Part shown: positions 41,513 to 50,105 of the stretch, one piece after another
Position numbering within the stretch: the stretch's first letter is position 1
Layout of the letters: every line of letters starts with the position of its first letter
Assembly: GCF_900107135.1 (NCBI RefSeq)
Contig: NZ_FNOV01000001.1
Span: 372,001 to 436,000 of the forward strand
Source of the DNA: Hymenobacter psychrophilus
GTDB taxonomy: Bacteria > Bacteroidota > Bacteroidia > Cytophagales > Hymenobacteraceae
Reading direction: 5' to 3'
DNA length: 64,000 nt
Translations under genes and position numbers: made by a program
Notes under the pieces: generated by a model
Seen by the model: only the letters and a program-made list of their open reading frames with translations
Told to the model about the DNA's origin: nothing
Database searches by the model: none

Positions 41513-42238
41513 ATGTTTGCCATTCTGCGCAAAGAATTCAACAGCTTCCTGAACTCGCCCGTGGCCTACGTGGTGCTGGGCGTGTTTCTGGTGGCTACCG
41601 GGCTGTTCGTGTGGGTGTTCCCCGACAGCTCGGTGCTCGATTACGGATTCGCCGACTTGCAGACGCTGTTCAACATCGCGCCCTGGATTTTCCTGTTCCT
41701 GATTCCGGCCCTCACCATGCGTACGTTTGCCGAGGAGAAGAAAGCCGGTACCATGGAGCTGCTGCTGACCCGCCCGCTCACCGACACGCAGCTTATCGGG
41801 GGCAAGTACCTGGCCTGCCTGCTGCTGGCCCTGCTGGCCCTGCTGCCCACGCTGCTCTATTACTACTCGGTGTACCAGCTCGGCAACCCGGTGGGCAACA
41901 TCGACTCAGCCGCCACGGTGGGCTCCTATCTGGGCCTGATGCTGCTGGCGGCAGTGTTTGCGGCTATCGGCGTGTTTGCCTCGGCCCTCACCCGCGACCA
42001 GATTGTGGCCTTTCTGGCGGCTGTAGTAGGCTGCTTTCTGGTGTACACCGGCTTCGATTCGCTGGCTTCGGTTTTTGATGGCGCCCCGGCCTACTACATC
42101 GGTCAGCTCGGCATTGCCGCCCACTACCGCGACCTGAGCAAAGGCCTCATCGACTCCCGCGACCTGCTTTACTTCCTGACGTTAAGCGCCGCTATGCTGG
42201 TAGCCACCCGGCTGGCTTTGCAGAGCCGCAACTGGTGA
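41513..42238 (+). CDS. gldF: ABC transporter permease GldF-like
   Basis: A 241-residue permease with six predicted transmembrane helices, starting MFAILRKEFNSFLNSPVAYVV at 41513. The motif TFAEEKKAGTMELLLTRPLTDTQLIGGKYLA is typical of the ABC-2 type exporters with GldF. It forms the GldAFG complex with the flanking gene products. The start at 41474 in the same frame lies in a repeat-bearing region and is rejected. Confidence 0.92.
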   Translation: MFAILRKEFNSFLNSPVAYVVLGVFLVATGLFVWVFPDSSVLDYGFADLQTLFNIAPWIFLFLIPALTMRTFAEEKKAGTMELLLTRPLTDTQLIGGKYLACLLLALLALLPTLLYYYSVYQLGNPVGNIDSAATVGSYLGLMLLAAVFAAIGVFASALTRDQIVAFLAAVVGCFLVYTGFDSLASVFDGAPAYYIGQLGIAAHYRDLSKGLIDSRDLLYFLTLSAAMLVATRLALQSRNW

Positions 42239-42246
42239 TTTTTCTC

Positions 42247-42407
42247 AGCTGTTGGCCAGTAGCTATTAGCTGTTGGCTTTCTGTGCTGATGGCTTTGAAT
42301 GGGGGCCTTTAGCTATCAGAAATGATTTTGAACGACTTTTTAGCGTGAATCTGTGAGTACTGAATTAGAACAAGAGCTAACAGCTAACAACTCTCCGCTA
42401 ACGGCTC
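42247..42407. repeat. Imperfect inverted repeat spanning gldF-gldG spacer and gldG start
   Basis: The left part (42247-42277, AGCTGTTGGCCAGTAGC...) and right part (42374-42407, GAGCTAACAGCTAACAACTC...) are complementary at most positions by eye. The right part matches the reverse complement of 2131-2155 at the trpD end. It encodes the first residues of GldG. Confidence 0.55.
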
Positions 42408-44086
42408 AAATAAAGAAGCGCGACCTGACCCGGTTTGCGGTGCTGCTGGGGGCGCTGCTGCTGCTCAACTTCCTGGGCGGGCTGTTCTTTTTCCGGCTCG
42501 ATCTGACGGAGGACAAGCGCTATACCATGTCGGGGGCCACTAAGGAGTTGCTGGAAACGTTGCCGCAGCCCGTGACCGTAACGGTGTATCTCGACGGAGA
42601 CTTCCCGCCGGCTTTCCGGCGCCTGCAGCAGGGCGTGCGCGAAACGCTTACGGAAATGCGCGTGTATGGTGGGGCCAACCTGCATTTCGTGTTCGTCGAC
42701 CCCTCGGCCGCCGCCACCGAGCAGGCCCGCAACGAGTTCTACCAGACGCTCTTCAAAAAGGGCCTGAACCCCACCAACCTCGGCGCCAACGACAACGGCC
42801 AGCGCACCGAGAAGATCATCTTCCCCTGGGCCGTAGTTTCGGCCGGGGGCAAGGAGCAGAACGTGCTGCTGCTGCGCGGCAATCAGGCCGAATCGCCCGA
42901 AGTGCGCCTCAACCAGAGCATTGAGGGGCTGGAGTACGAGCTGGCCAGTGCCATCCGCCGGCTTAGTCCTGGCAGGCGCCAGCGCATCGGCGTGGTGGAG
43001 GGCCACGGCGAGCTGACCAATATCGAAGCTGGTGACCTGATTGGCTCCCTCAGCCGCGACTACGACGTGTTCCGGGTAAGCCTAGACAAGTCGAGCCCCA
43101 AAGATTTGGCTACGCTCAGTGCCCTCGTTGTGGCCAAGCCGGCCCAGGCCTATACCGAGCCCGAGAAGTTCAAGCTCGACCAGTTCATCACCCACGGCGG
43201 CAACGCGCTGTTTTTCGTGGATGCCATGCGCGTCAACCTCGACAGTGCCAGCCGCGGCGGCATGCTGGCCTTCCCGCTCAGCCTGAATCTGGAGGATATG
43301 CTGTTCAGATACGGCCTGCGTATCAATCCCGATTTGCTGCTCGACCTTAACTCGGGCGTCATTCCGCTCGTCACGGGCATGAACGGCGACAAGCCCAAGG
43401 TCGAGCCCATGCCCTGGCAGTTTTACCCGCTTATCAACCAGTTCAGCCCGCACCCCATCACCCGCAACCTCGATGCGGTGTACACCAAGTTCGTGAGCAG
43501 CATCGATACGGTGAAGGCCGTGGGCATCCGCAAAACGCCCCTACTGCTCACCTCGCGCTACACCCGCGTGCTGCCCTCGCCCGTGCCCGTTAACCTCAAC
43601 GACGCCCGGATGCCGCCCGACCCTAAGCTGTACACGGCCCAGAACAAGCCGGTGGGCTACCTGCTCGAAGGCCAGTTCCGCTCGCTGTTCGCCAACCGCG
43701 CTGCGCCCGGCACCAACCGCTTCCAGCCCGCCAGCAGCCCCGAAAACCGCCCCGCCAAAGTGCTCGTCATCTCCGACGGCGACTTCGTGCGCAACGACAT
43801 CGACCCCAAAACCGGCCGCCCTATGCGCCTGGGCTTCGACCGCCTCGCGCCCACCGAATTCGCCAACCGCGAGCTGGTGCTCAATGCCGTCGATTACATG
43901 CTCGACCAGTCGGGCCTGATTGCCGTGCGCGGCAAGCAAATCACGCTCCGTCCCCTCGATAAAGTGCGCGTGCAGGCCGAGCGCCGCGGCTGGCAACTCC
44001 TGAACCTGGCCGCCCCGCTGGTCCTGCTGGGGCTGTTCGGGCTGGTGCGCGCCTGGCGTCGCAAGCGGCGGTATGCGCGGTTTTAA
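42353..44086 (+). CDS. gldG: Gliding motility-associated ABC component GldG
   Basis: A 577-residue GldG-family protein that accompanies the GldA ATPase and GldF permease. It begins with GTG at 42353 and has a transmembrane helix near residues 27-46 (FAVLLGALLLLNFLGGLFF), a large periplasmic domain with GldG motifs such as GVVEGHGEL and FFVDAMRVNLDSASRGGM, and a second helix near the end. The first 20 residues (MSTELEQELTANNSPLTAQI) are encoded partly by an intergenic repeat, so the real start may be later, though no good Met follows soon. Confidence 0.93.
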   Translation: MSTELEQELTANNSPLTAQIKKRDLTRFAVLLGALLLLNFLGGLFFFRLDLTEDKRYTMSGATKELLETLPQPVTVTVYLDGDFPPAFRRLQQGVRETLTEMRVYGGANLHFVFVDPSAAATEQARNEFYQTLFKKGLNPTNLGANDNGQRTEKIIFPWAVVSAGGKEQNVLLLRGNQAESPEVRLNQSIEGLEYELASAIRRLSPGRRQRIGVVEGHGELTNIEAGDLIGSLSRDYDVFRVSLDKSSPKDLATLSALVVAKPAQAYTEPEKFKLDQFITHGGNALFFVDAMRVNLDSASRGGMLAFPLSLNLEDMLFRYGLRINPDLLLDLNSGVIPLVTGMNGDKPKVEPMPWQFYPLINQFSPHPITRNLDAVYTKFVSSIDTVKAVGIRKTPLLLTSRYTRVLPSPVPVNLNDARMPPDPKLYTAQNKPVGYLLEGQFRSLFANRAAPGTNRFQPASSPENRPAKVLVISDGDFVRNDIDPKTGRPMRLGFDRLAPTEFANRELVLNAVDYMLDQSGLIAVRGKQITLRPLDKVRVQAERRGWQLLNLAAPLVLLGLFGLVRAWRRKRRYARF

Positions 44087-44124
44087 TATTTCCCCAAACT
44101 CATCGTTCGCGAAGCAGCTGTATA

Positions 44125-45849
44125 CTAATGACTTTGTTTGTATTTCTTTGCAGTGTCAAGAATATTTTGAGTGTTCTTGCTTGATTTAACTTGTTGTTTG
44201 TCATTAAGATCAAAGTCGGAATTATCTATTATATCAGCAGATGCTTTGTAATATTTAATGCATTTATCATCATCGTTTAATATGGATAGCAATGGCTTGC
44301 AATATCTTTCCATTTGTTTTTGGCTTGATAAAAATATAGTCTCGTTATTATTAACAAGCTCTTTAAATACCATTAACAAATGAAATCTCGCTTTTTTGTA
44401 TTTTGTATCTATTATTTTTCTCTTAAACAAACCTTCTAATCTATAAAAGGCTAACGCGCTTGTGTAGTATGATTCATATGCGTGGTCATTTTGAAATATA
44501 GGGGAAGATCCAGAGTTAAGTTTGTTAACTATAGAACCGAAAAAGCTAGTCACTAAATGTGGGTTTTGTAAAAACATTGCTGAAAAAGATTTTATTTGTA
44601 TGGGTATTGTTATAATTCTAGCCTTTATTACGCTTGTGTCTGTATTATATTGCTTTGATCTTCTTTCGTAGTGTAATCTTTCGTCACCATTAAAAGAATT
44701 ATAATATCTTTCTAAATTTCTTTGAAACTCAGTTAAGGCGGCTAATTGCTCTTTCTTAATAGGTGTTTGGTTATTAGTGGCTAAAGTTATTTGGTTCTTG
44801 ATTTCCTCATTGGTTGTTGCTACAACTTTTAGAGGTACAAACACATTATTTATGCCTTCGCTTAGTCTATTGCTATATAGCATGTTGCTCGTTTGACATC
44901 CATTTACGATTTGATAATCACGAATAACGAATGTGTCTCCTGTTGAAGAAACATTGCTAGCCACTATGGTTACTCCATTATTTAATACGCTGAATAAGGA
45001 TGAGGAATCACCATTTATTGTTCTGCTTATACCGTTATTAACATCATTGTCTTTGCCTTGGAAGTCGCGGACGTTGTCTTCGAAAACATTTTTTAAATTG
45101 TCGTTATCATCGACAATTATTTTCCTAAATTCTGAAAATGGTAGTAATCCAACGTATGATTCAGATACCCCATCAATTTGAGGGATAGTTACTCTCTTGC
45201 TGAAATTCACAGTGGCAATATTATTTTCTTTTGTCTTCCTGTAAGCGGATGTTAATTCCTTAGCTCCATATATATGGAATACGACTCTATCAAATAGGTT
45301 CTTGGTTTCAAGGTCTAGCTTGCCTGATTCTATTATTCCACTAAGATTTAAATCGCTAAGCCACTTTCCGGTTGTAACATAGTAAAGCTTTATATCGGGG
45401 CTTTTTTTAAGAAATGATGCTTGGTCATATATATAATTAGCTAACTCAGCGAATTTCACTATATCATCATTACGCAGTAGTTTGGGTTTTTCGGAGAAGA
45501 AATCTTTTACACCGAAAATGAATGAATTAATGTCGCTTCCACTGAACGATGAAGACGTTTTTGCCTGAATAAAAATGAAAGTTGTATCAAGTCTATCGTT
45601 TTTTTCTATAAGCTCATCAATTTCGTCAATAGTCTCTACTAATAGCCCATTTACAATTATCGCAATTCCATCGATTCCTGTGTCGTTTCCATCACCTACT
45701 GTGACTAGATCAAGCTCAAAAGTTTTATTGTATTCATTTGATATCACGGTGTAATTTACCAACTTTTCAAAGTCCTTGGATTCTCCTTCTGAACTAATTT
45801 CCTCTACTCTCAAAAGCTCATCAATAAGGCTTCTCGTGATCTTGTCCAT
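44125..45849 (-). CDS. AIPR-family protein (putative phage defence), AT-rich
   Basis: A 574-residue protein of the AIPR family, named from abortive infection phage resistance. An N-terminal nuclease-like segment has D60 in GIDG and Q95-A-K97 in FIFIQAKTS, which fits a PD-(D/E)xK core (Q in place of E). The central AIPR domain shows NVRDFQG (about 259-265), LNNGV (289-293) and DYQIVNGCQTSN (about 311-322), followed by NNQTPIKKEQLA. The gene is strikingly AT-rich, while flanking genes are GC-rich, a sign of horizontal transfer. It sits alone between gldG and dnaN; no partner gene is visible. The ATG at 45849 (MDKITRSLID) is preferred over 45897. Defence activity is inferred from the family. Confidence 0.88.
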   Translation of the reverse strand: MDKITRSLIDELLRVEEISSEGESKDFEKLVNYTVISNEYNKTFELDLVTVGDGNDTGIDGIAIIVNGLLVETIDEIDELIEKNDRLDTTFIFIQAKTSSSFSGSDINSFIFGVKDFFSEKPKLLRNDDIVKFAELANYIYDQASFLKKSPDIKLYYVTTGKWLSDLNLSGIIESGKLDLETKNLFDRVVFHIYGAKELTSAYRKTKENNIATVNFSKRVTIPQIDGVSESYVGLLPFSEFRKIIVDDNDNLKNVFEDNVRDFQGKDNDVNNGISRTINGDSSSLFSVLNNGVTIVASNVSSTGDTFVIRDYQIVNGCQTSNMLYSNRLSEGINNVFVPLKVVATTNEEIKNQITLATNNQTPIKKEQLAALTEFQRNLERYYNSFNGDERLHYERRSKQYNTDTSVIKARIITIPIQIKSFSAMFLQNPHLVTSFFGSIVNKLNSGSSPIFQNDHAYESYYTSALAFYRLEGLFKRKIIDTKYKKARFHLLMVFKELVNNNETIFLSSQKQMERYCKPLLSILNDDDKCIKYYKASADIIDNSDFDLNDKQQVKSSKNTQNILDTAKKYKQSH

Positions 45850-46117
45850 ACTTTCTCTGTAAATGGTATGATAATGACTTTGACTTGTCCACGACAAGGT
45901 AATGAATACTATACCTTTTACTTATGCTTTTAAGCTTAGTTTTTTTGCTATTAGATTGTTGATAGAGTAATTAATGATAGAGTAATGATTTATACATGTA
46001 TTTGACAATAAGCACTATACGTGCATTGGTTGCGATTTGCAATAGGCTGAGCTATTGAATTACTGAGACGACACAAGAGTAGACTTGACACTGTTAGAAA
46101 ACCCCGCTCGCGTTGCC
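45850..46117. other. AT-rich non-coding flank of the AIPR gene
   Basis: Low-GC DNA continues to about 46100, with no gene. It includes a direct repeat of GATAGAGTAAT at 45959-45969 and 45976-45986. No inverted terminal repeats, integrase or att-like direct repeats shared with the left edge (44087-44124) were found by eye. The AIPR promoter should be here, but no TAnnTTTG match was found on the - strand. Confidence 0.7.
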
Positions 46118-46125
46118 TATCTTTG
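46118..46125 (+). promoter_or_regulatory. -7 promoter element of dnaN
   Basis: TATCTTTG at 46118-46125 is an exact TAnnTTTG match 36 bases before the dnaN start, right where GC-rich DNA resumes. The gene therefore keeps its own promoter at the island edge. A good -33 TTTG is not evident. Confidence 0.65.
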
Positions 46126-46161
46126 TTCATTGTAAAAACTGCACCCAACCCAACTCCTCCT

Positions 46162-47286
46162 ATGAAGTTCATCGTCTCGTCTTCCGCCCTGCTCAAGCAG
46201 CTCCAGAGCATCAACGGCGTGGTTACGAACAACCCCGTGGTGCCCATTCTGGAGAACTTTCTCTTCGAAATTGAGGACGGTAAGCTGACGATTACGGCCT
46301 CCGACCTGGAGACGAGCATGATGACCGAGCTGCCCGTGGAAGCCCGCGAAAGCGGCCGCATTGCCGCCCCGGCCCGCATCCTGCTCGATACACTCAAAAA
46401 CCTGCCCGACCAGCCCGTCACCTTCACGCTGGACGAGGAAACTTACAGCATCGAAATTGCCAGCAGCAACGGCCGCTACAAGCTGGCCGGCGAAAATGCC
46501 ACCGATTTCCCCCGCGTACCGGTGGTAAAGGGCACGGCTCCGGTCGAAATGCCTTCCTCGTCGCTGAGCCGGGCCATCAACAAAACCATCTTCGCCGTCA
46601 GCACCGATGAGCTGCGCCCGGCCATGACCGGCATTCTGGTGCAACTGGCCGACAATCAGGTAACCTTCGTAGCTACCGACGGCCACCGCCTGCTGCGCTA
46701 CCGCCGCTCCGACGTGGGTGCGGGCCAGACCAGCAACATCATCGTTCCGCGCAAAGCCTTCAACCTGCTCAAGGGCGCGCTGCCCTCCGAGGCTACGCCG
46801 GTGCGCATGGAGTTCAACGCCTCCAACGCCTACTTCAGCTTCAACCAGATGCGCCTCGTGTGCCGCCTGATTGATGAGCGCTACCCCGACTACGAGAACG
46901 TGATTCCGGTCAGCAACCCCAACAAGCTCATCATCAGCCGCCAGGAGTTGCTCAATTCGGTGAAGCGCATCAGCATCTACTCGAACAAAACTACTCACCA
47001 AGTGCGCCTGCGTCTCGCGGGCTCCGAGCTCACGGTGTCGGCCGAAGACCTCGATTTCAGCAACGAAGCCAACGAAAAGCTGGCCTGCCAGTACGACGGC
47101 GAAGACATGGAAATCGGCTTCAACGCCAAGTTCCTGCAGGAAATGCTGAGCAACATTGACTCCGAGGAAATCACGCTGGAGCTGAGCACGCCCAACCGCG
47201 CCGGCCTGCTCATGCCCACCACCCCCGACGACCACGAGAGCATCCTGATGCTGGTGATGCCGGTAATGCTCAACAACTACGTTTAA
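46162..47286 (+). CDS. dnaN: DNA polymerase III subunit beta (sliding clamp)
   Basis: The replication sliding clamp, 374 residues, which encircles DNA and tethers polymerase III and other enzymes. From the ATG at 46162 (MKFIVSSSALLKQLQS) three clamp domains follow. The typical GRYKLAGENATDFPRVP and FVATDGHRLLRYRR segments and the C-terminal LVMPVMLNN are present, the latter near the protein-binding pocket. It is not beside dnaA or gyrB here, so the origin is probably not next to it. gldC follows after a repeat. Confidence 0.97.
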   Translation: MKFIVSSSALLKQLQSINGVVTNNPVVPILENFLFEIEDGKLTITASDLETSMMTELPVEARESGRIAAPARILLDTLKNLPDQPVTFTLDEETYSIEIASSNGRYKLAGENATDFPRVPVVKGTAPVEMPSSSLSRAINKTIFAVSTDELRPAMTGILVQLADNQVTFVATDGHRLLRYRRSDVGAGQTSNIIVPRKAFNLLKGALPSEATPVRMEFNASNAYFSFNQMRLVCRLIDERYPDYENVIPVSNPNKLIISRQELLNSVKRISIYSNKTTHQVRLRLAGSELTVSAEDLDFSNEANEKLACQYDGEDMEIGFNAKFLQEMLSNIDSEEITLELSTPNRAGLLMPTTPDDHESILMLVMPVMLNNYV

Positions 47287-47312
47287 GGCCGGTTTCTCTA
47301 AATAATCAACTC

Positions 47313-47433
47313 AGAACGTCATGCCTCATCTGGCGTCCGCTTGCCGAAGCATCTCTACCGCAGTGCTAATTAGTGGCATACAAAGCGGTAGCGATGCTTC
47401 GGCAAGCGGACGCCAGATGAGGCATGACGTTCT
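47313..47433. repeat. 121-base inverted-repeat element, MITE-like
   Basis: Arms of about 49 bases (from AGAACGTCATGC at 47313 to near 47361, and the mirror ending GCATGACGTTCT at 47433) are complementary with about one mismatch. The loop of about 23 bases includes AGTGCTAATTAGT. Shortened relatives are at 31878-31922 and 41431-41469. No target duplication is clear. It occupies the dnaN-gldC spacer. Confidence 0.85.
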
Positions 47434-47449
47434 TTCTTTACCTTTTCTC

Positions 47450-47788
47450 ATGAAGAAGTCTGAAATCCGTTTTAGCATTGCCCTCGACGACCAGAAAGTG
47501 CCCGAGGCCATCAGCTGGTCGGCCACCGATGCGGGGCCCGATATCCACTTTGCCAAGGCCATCAACATCTCACTCTGGGACCGGGATGAGGCCGGCACGA
47601 TGAAAATCGACCTCTGGACCAAGGATATGCCCGTCGATGAGATGAAGCACTTCTATGTGGATACCATTGGGGCGATGGCCGAGAGCGTGCTCACGGCCAC
47701 CAACGATTCGTTTATGGCCACCAAAATGCGTGAGTTGTGCCGCCAGCTGATGGACCATATCGAGGAAGAGCAGCGCCAGCAGAAATAG
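47450..47788 (+). CDS. gldC: Gliding motility protein GldC
   Basis: A 112-residue GldC homologue, starting MKKSEIRFSIALDDQKVPEAI at the ATG 47450. GldC is a small soluble protein of the Bacteroidota linked to gliding, with GldB in some species. The segment DIHFAKAINISLWDRDEAGTMKIDLWTKDMPVDEMKHF matches the family well. An in-frame upstream extension is made of the repeat and is rejected. gldB is not next to it. A strong bidirectional terminator follows. Confidence 0.9.
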   Translation: MKKSEIRFSIALDDQKVPEAISWSATDAGPDIHFAKAINISLWDRDEAGTMKIDLWTKDMPVDEMKHFYVDTIGAMAESVLTATNDSFMATKMRELCRQLMDHIEEEQRQQK

Positions 47789-47837
47789 CCTGTTATTCCT
47801 TTCCTGGCACCACAACGGCGCGAGAGCAGATAACTTC

Positions 47838-47904
47838 GGTAAGCGCAGCACCAAAAAGCCCCACCAGCATAGTGCTGGCGGGGCTTTTTGGTGCTGCGCT
47901 TACC
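47838..47904. terminator. Long bidirectional terminator after gldC
   Basis: GGTAAGCGCAGCACCAAAAA and the rest of the arm (47838-47869) pair with 47873-47904 over about 32 bases with one mismatch. Runs of A and T (CAAAAAG and CTTTTTG) inside the arms provide T-tails on both strands for convergent genes. Confidence 0.88.
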
Positions 47905-47908
47905 GGTG

Positions 47909-48415
47909 CTACTTAGCTTTGATAGCCGTGGCGGGGCCGATGGTGGCTCCTTTGCTGCTGACCGGAGCCGGATCTTTCACCGACTTCACGAAGGCGTCGT
48001 TGGTGGTCTGGCTATTGTAGCTCGTGCTGAAGGCATTGTACTCGCGGCGCGAGCCGTAATAGTTGCTATACTGGTCGGTGCTGAGTACGGTTTGCAGTTC
48101 TTTGTCCCGCTCGCGACATACCACATCGCACTGTTCCTTGATGAGTTTATCGTTGCCTTCGTTCTTCAGAATAATGGCCACGATGCGGGACTGCTTCTCC
48201 TCGTTAATGGCCTGAACACGGCTCTTCTGGTAGCCGTTGAGGCGCAGGTCGCGGGTCATCTGGTACGACAGATCCTGGGCGTGTTGCTGCACGGGGTTGA
48301 GGCGGGGCGAGGGCTTGGTTTTATCCTGCTTGGTAACCAGTAAAGTTCGCTGCTGGGCAAAAGCACCGAATGAAGTCAGGAGTAGAGCGGAGGCGAGGGC
48401 AAGTATCTTTTTCAT
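47909..48415 (-). CDS. Secreted protein of unknown function
   Basis: A 168-residue exported protein. From the ATG at 48415 (MKKILALASALLLTSFGAFAQ) it has a clear signal peptide. The mature part is helical and charged (LSYQMTRDLRLNGYQKSRVQAINEEKQSRIVAII, then CRERDKELQTVLSTDQYSNYYGSR), a pattern like Spy/CpxP-type periplasmic chaperone-like proteins, with three Cys clustered near residue 95. The similarity is by appearance only. The upstream open frame to 48493 is rejected. Confidence 0.7.
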   Translation of the reverse strand: MKKILALASALLLTSFGAFAQQRTLLVTKQDKTKPSPRLNPVQQHAQDLSYQMTRDLRLNGYQKSRVQAINEEKQSRIVAIILKNEGNDKLIKEQCDVVCRERDKELQTVLSTDQYSNYYGSRREYNAFSTSYNSQTTNDAFVKSVKDPAPVSSKGATIGPATAIKAK

Positions 48416-48561
48416 CGGTAAAGAATAGCGTGAACAAAATGAGCGGAGCCAAATCCTTGGTTGCCAGCCAGCGGTTAGGCTGGGGCTTGCCATGTGCTAA
48501 CGAAAAATAATGCCAGGTAGTTTAATTGTGGCGCTATAGCGACACCGGGCCCGTTAAAAAG

Positions 48562-48607
48562 CTATGCAGCCCGTGAAGCGGCCGGGGCCGCCCCACGGGC
48601 TGCATAG
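48562..48607. terminator. Hairpin after dcd
   Basis: CTATGCAGCCCGTG (48562-48575) pairs with CACGGGCTGCATAG (48594-48607), 14 bp, with an inner GCGGCC/GGCCGC stem. It lies 20 bases after the dcd stop on the - strand, followed there by AAAAAG complement (CTTTTT). Confidence 0.8.
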
Positions 48608-48627
48608 GTATTAGGTCGCCGAGCCTC

Positions 48628-49164
48628 CTAGAAGGCGTTCTTCCACATCATCGACTCGACGGGCTTTATCGTGCGCTGGTTGTACTTGGCGTTGGGCTTG
48701 CTATTGTAGAGGTTTTCCACCTCACCCTCCACCGTGAAGTAGATGAGCTGGCCCACCGGCATGCCGTGGTAAATGCGCACGGGCATCGATACGCTGATTT
48801 CCAGCGTCCAGGTATTGCAGAAGCCAATATCGCCCTTGCCGGCGGTGGCGTGGATGTCGATGCCGAGACGGCCGACGCTGCTCTTGCCCTCCAGAAAAGG
48901 CACGTGGGCGTGGGTTTCGGTGTACTCCTCCGTTACGCCCAAGTACAGCGTGCCAGGCTGCAGCACAAAGCCCTCGGCCGGGATTTCGAACACGTCGATT
49001 TCGTTGTGCTTGCGGGCATCGAGTACCGCGTCGCGGTAGGTAGCCAGGTAGCGACCCAGGTGCACGTCGTAGGAGTTGGTGCCAAGGCAGTTGCGCTCGT
49101 AGGGCTCAATCACGATGGTGCCTCGCTCTATTTCGGCGAGAATCTGCTGGTCAGAAAGAATCAT
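48628..49164 (-). CDS. dcd: dCTP deaminase
   Basis: A 178-residue dCTP deaminase that makes dUTP from dCTP for thymidylate synthesis. The family signatures are present: MILSDQQILAEIERG at the start, NSYDVHLG, the catalytic-loop GRLGIDIHATAGKGDIGF, and TWTLEI with the catalytic Glu region. It lies 16 bases from the upstream membrane-protein gene on the same strand, so the two may be co-transcribed. Confidence 0.94.
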   Translation of the reverse strand: MILSDQQILAEIERGTIVIEPYERNCLGTNSYDVHLGRYLATYRDAVLDARKHNEIDVFEIPAEGFVLQPGTLYLGVTEEYTETHAHVPFLEGKSSVGRLGIDIHATAGKGDIGFCNTWTLEISVSMPVRIYHGMPVGQLIYFTVEGEVENLYNSKPNAKYNQRTIKPVESMMWKNAF

Positions 49165-49180
49165 CTTTTTGGGTTACTAA

Positions 49181-50068
49181 TTAGTTATCCTCTTCCTCGT
49201 AGCGGTCTTCGGGCAGGGCGCGGGAGGTGGTGCGGCGCGGCCGTTGGGGCAGAGGTTCAGTTTCGTCGTCGGAATCGGGGTAGGATGGAGGCGCAACCGC
49301 GTCGAGACGCTGCTGCAGGGCGGGTACTACGCTGAGAACCAAGTAAAGCAGTAGCAAAAACGAGCCGCTGAGCAGCATCAGGTTCAGGTAGTCCATCCAG
49401 TCGTGGCGGGCGGGCACGTCGAGGGAGCGGGGGCCGGCGTAGGCAGGGGAGGAGGCCAGGTCGGCTTCGGGTTGGGGCTGCGGGTCTTCGGCTACGGTGG
49501 CCGGGCCGCTTAGCGTGGCGGGGGCCACGCCATCGGCGGCCGGGGGCACGGCGGCTCCGTCGGCGGCTACCTCGTCGGGGGCGGGGTCCTGGGAGGCGTT
49601 GAACTGGGCCGCACTCTGCTTGATGACGCGCTGCAGGGTCCGCACAAGGGCCACCCGCTCATCACGCGGGAGCACCCGGATAAAGAACTCGAAGTTGCGG
49701 TCGACCAGCGTACTATTAAGCTGCTTTTCGAACTCCAGTAAATCGGTGCGGCCCTTGCCAAACTGGCCCTTAAACCGCTCCGACACCCCATTGTAGTTGC
49801 GAAACAGCTGCTGCAGGTCGGCCCGGCCAAAGTAATTGCTGAACTCGGCCCGGGCCTTGGGCGAGCGTAGGCTTACCGGGTACTTGGCACGGGTGAACGA
49901 CTTATCGTACACCGTTTCCATGGTCCGGAAGTTGAGCTCATCAACGGTGCGGTCGAACAGACGCTTGTTGGCCGCGGCCGGCCCGGTAGTAGTCTGGGCC
50001 GCTACGAGCAGCGGCAGCACGAGCCCCAGCAACAATAAAAGCAGCGGCAGCGGGCGAAATCGGGGCAT
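49181..50068 (-). CDS. Exported protein with C-terminal transmembrane helix
   Basis: A 295-residue protein I do not recognise. It has an N-terminal signal peptide (PLLLLLLGLVLPLLVAAQ), a helical region (residues about 35-150), a Pro/Ala-rich linker (about 155-210), one transmembrane helix (about LMLLSGSFLLLLYLVLSVV, 228-246) and an acidic/Arg-rich cytosolic tail. It may be an envelope stress or anchoring protein; nothing more can be said. It precedes dcd and follows hemL on the same strand, with a repeat between it and hemL. Confidence 0.65.
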   Translation of the reverse strand: MPRFRPLPLLLLLLGLVLPLLVAAQTTTGPAAANKRLFDRTVDELNFRTMETVYDKSFTRAKYPVSLRSPKARAEFSNYFGRADLQQLFRNYNGVSERFKGQFGKGRTDLLEFEKQLNSTLVDRNFEFFIRVLPRDERVALVRTLQRVIKQSAAQFNASQDPAPDEVAADGAAVPPAADGVAPATLSGPATVAEDPQPQPEADLASSPAYAGPRSLDVPARHDWMDYLNLMLLSGSFLLLLYLVLSVVPALQQRLDAVAPPSYPDSDDETEPLPQRPRRTTSRALPEDRYEEEDN

Positions 50069-50105
50069 GAGTAGGCGGTTGGTCCGCGCAAAGGTCGGGG
50101 TTTAA

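Noticed and set aside
44087..46117. The AIPR region as a transposon or integrated element
   Set aside because: No transposase, integrase, terminal inverted repeats or matching direct repeats were found at its borders by eye.
46117..47235. Long - strand open frame opposite dnaN
   Set aside because: It overlaps nearly all of dnaN in a shadow frame and has no independent support.
47313..47433. Inverted-repeat elements as a simple rho-independent terminator only
   Set aside because: The arms lack T-tracts, are much longer than needed and recur elsewhere in partial form, so a repeat family is the better description.
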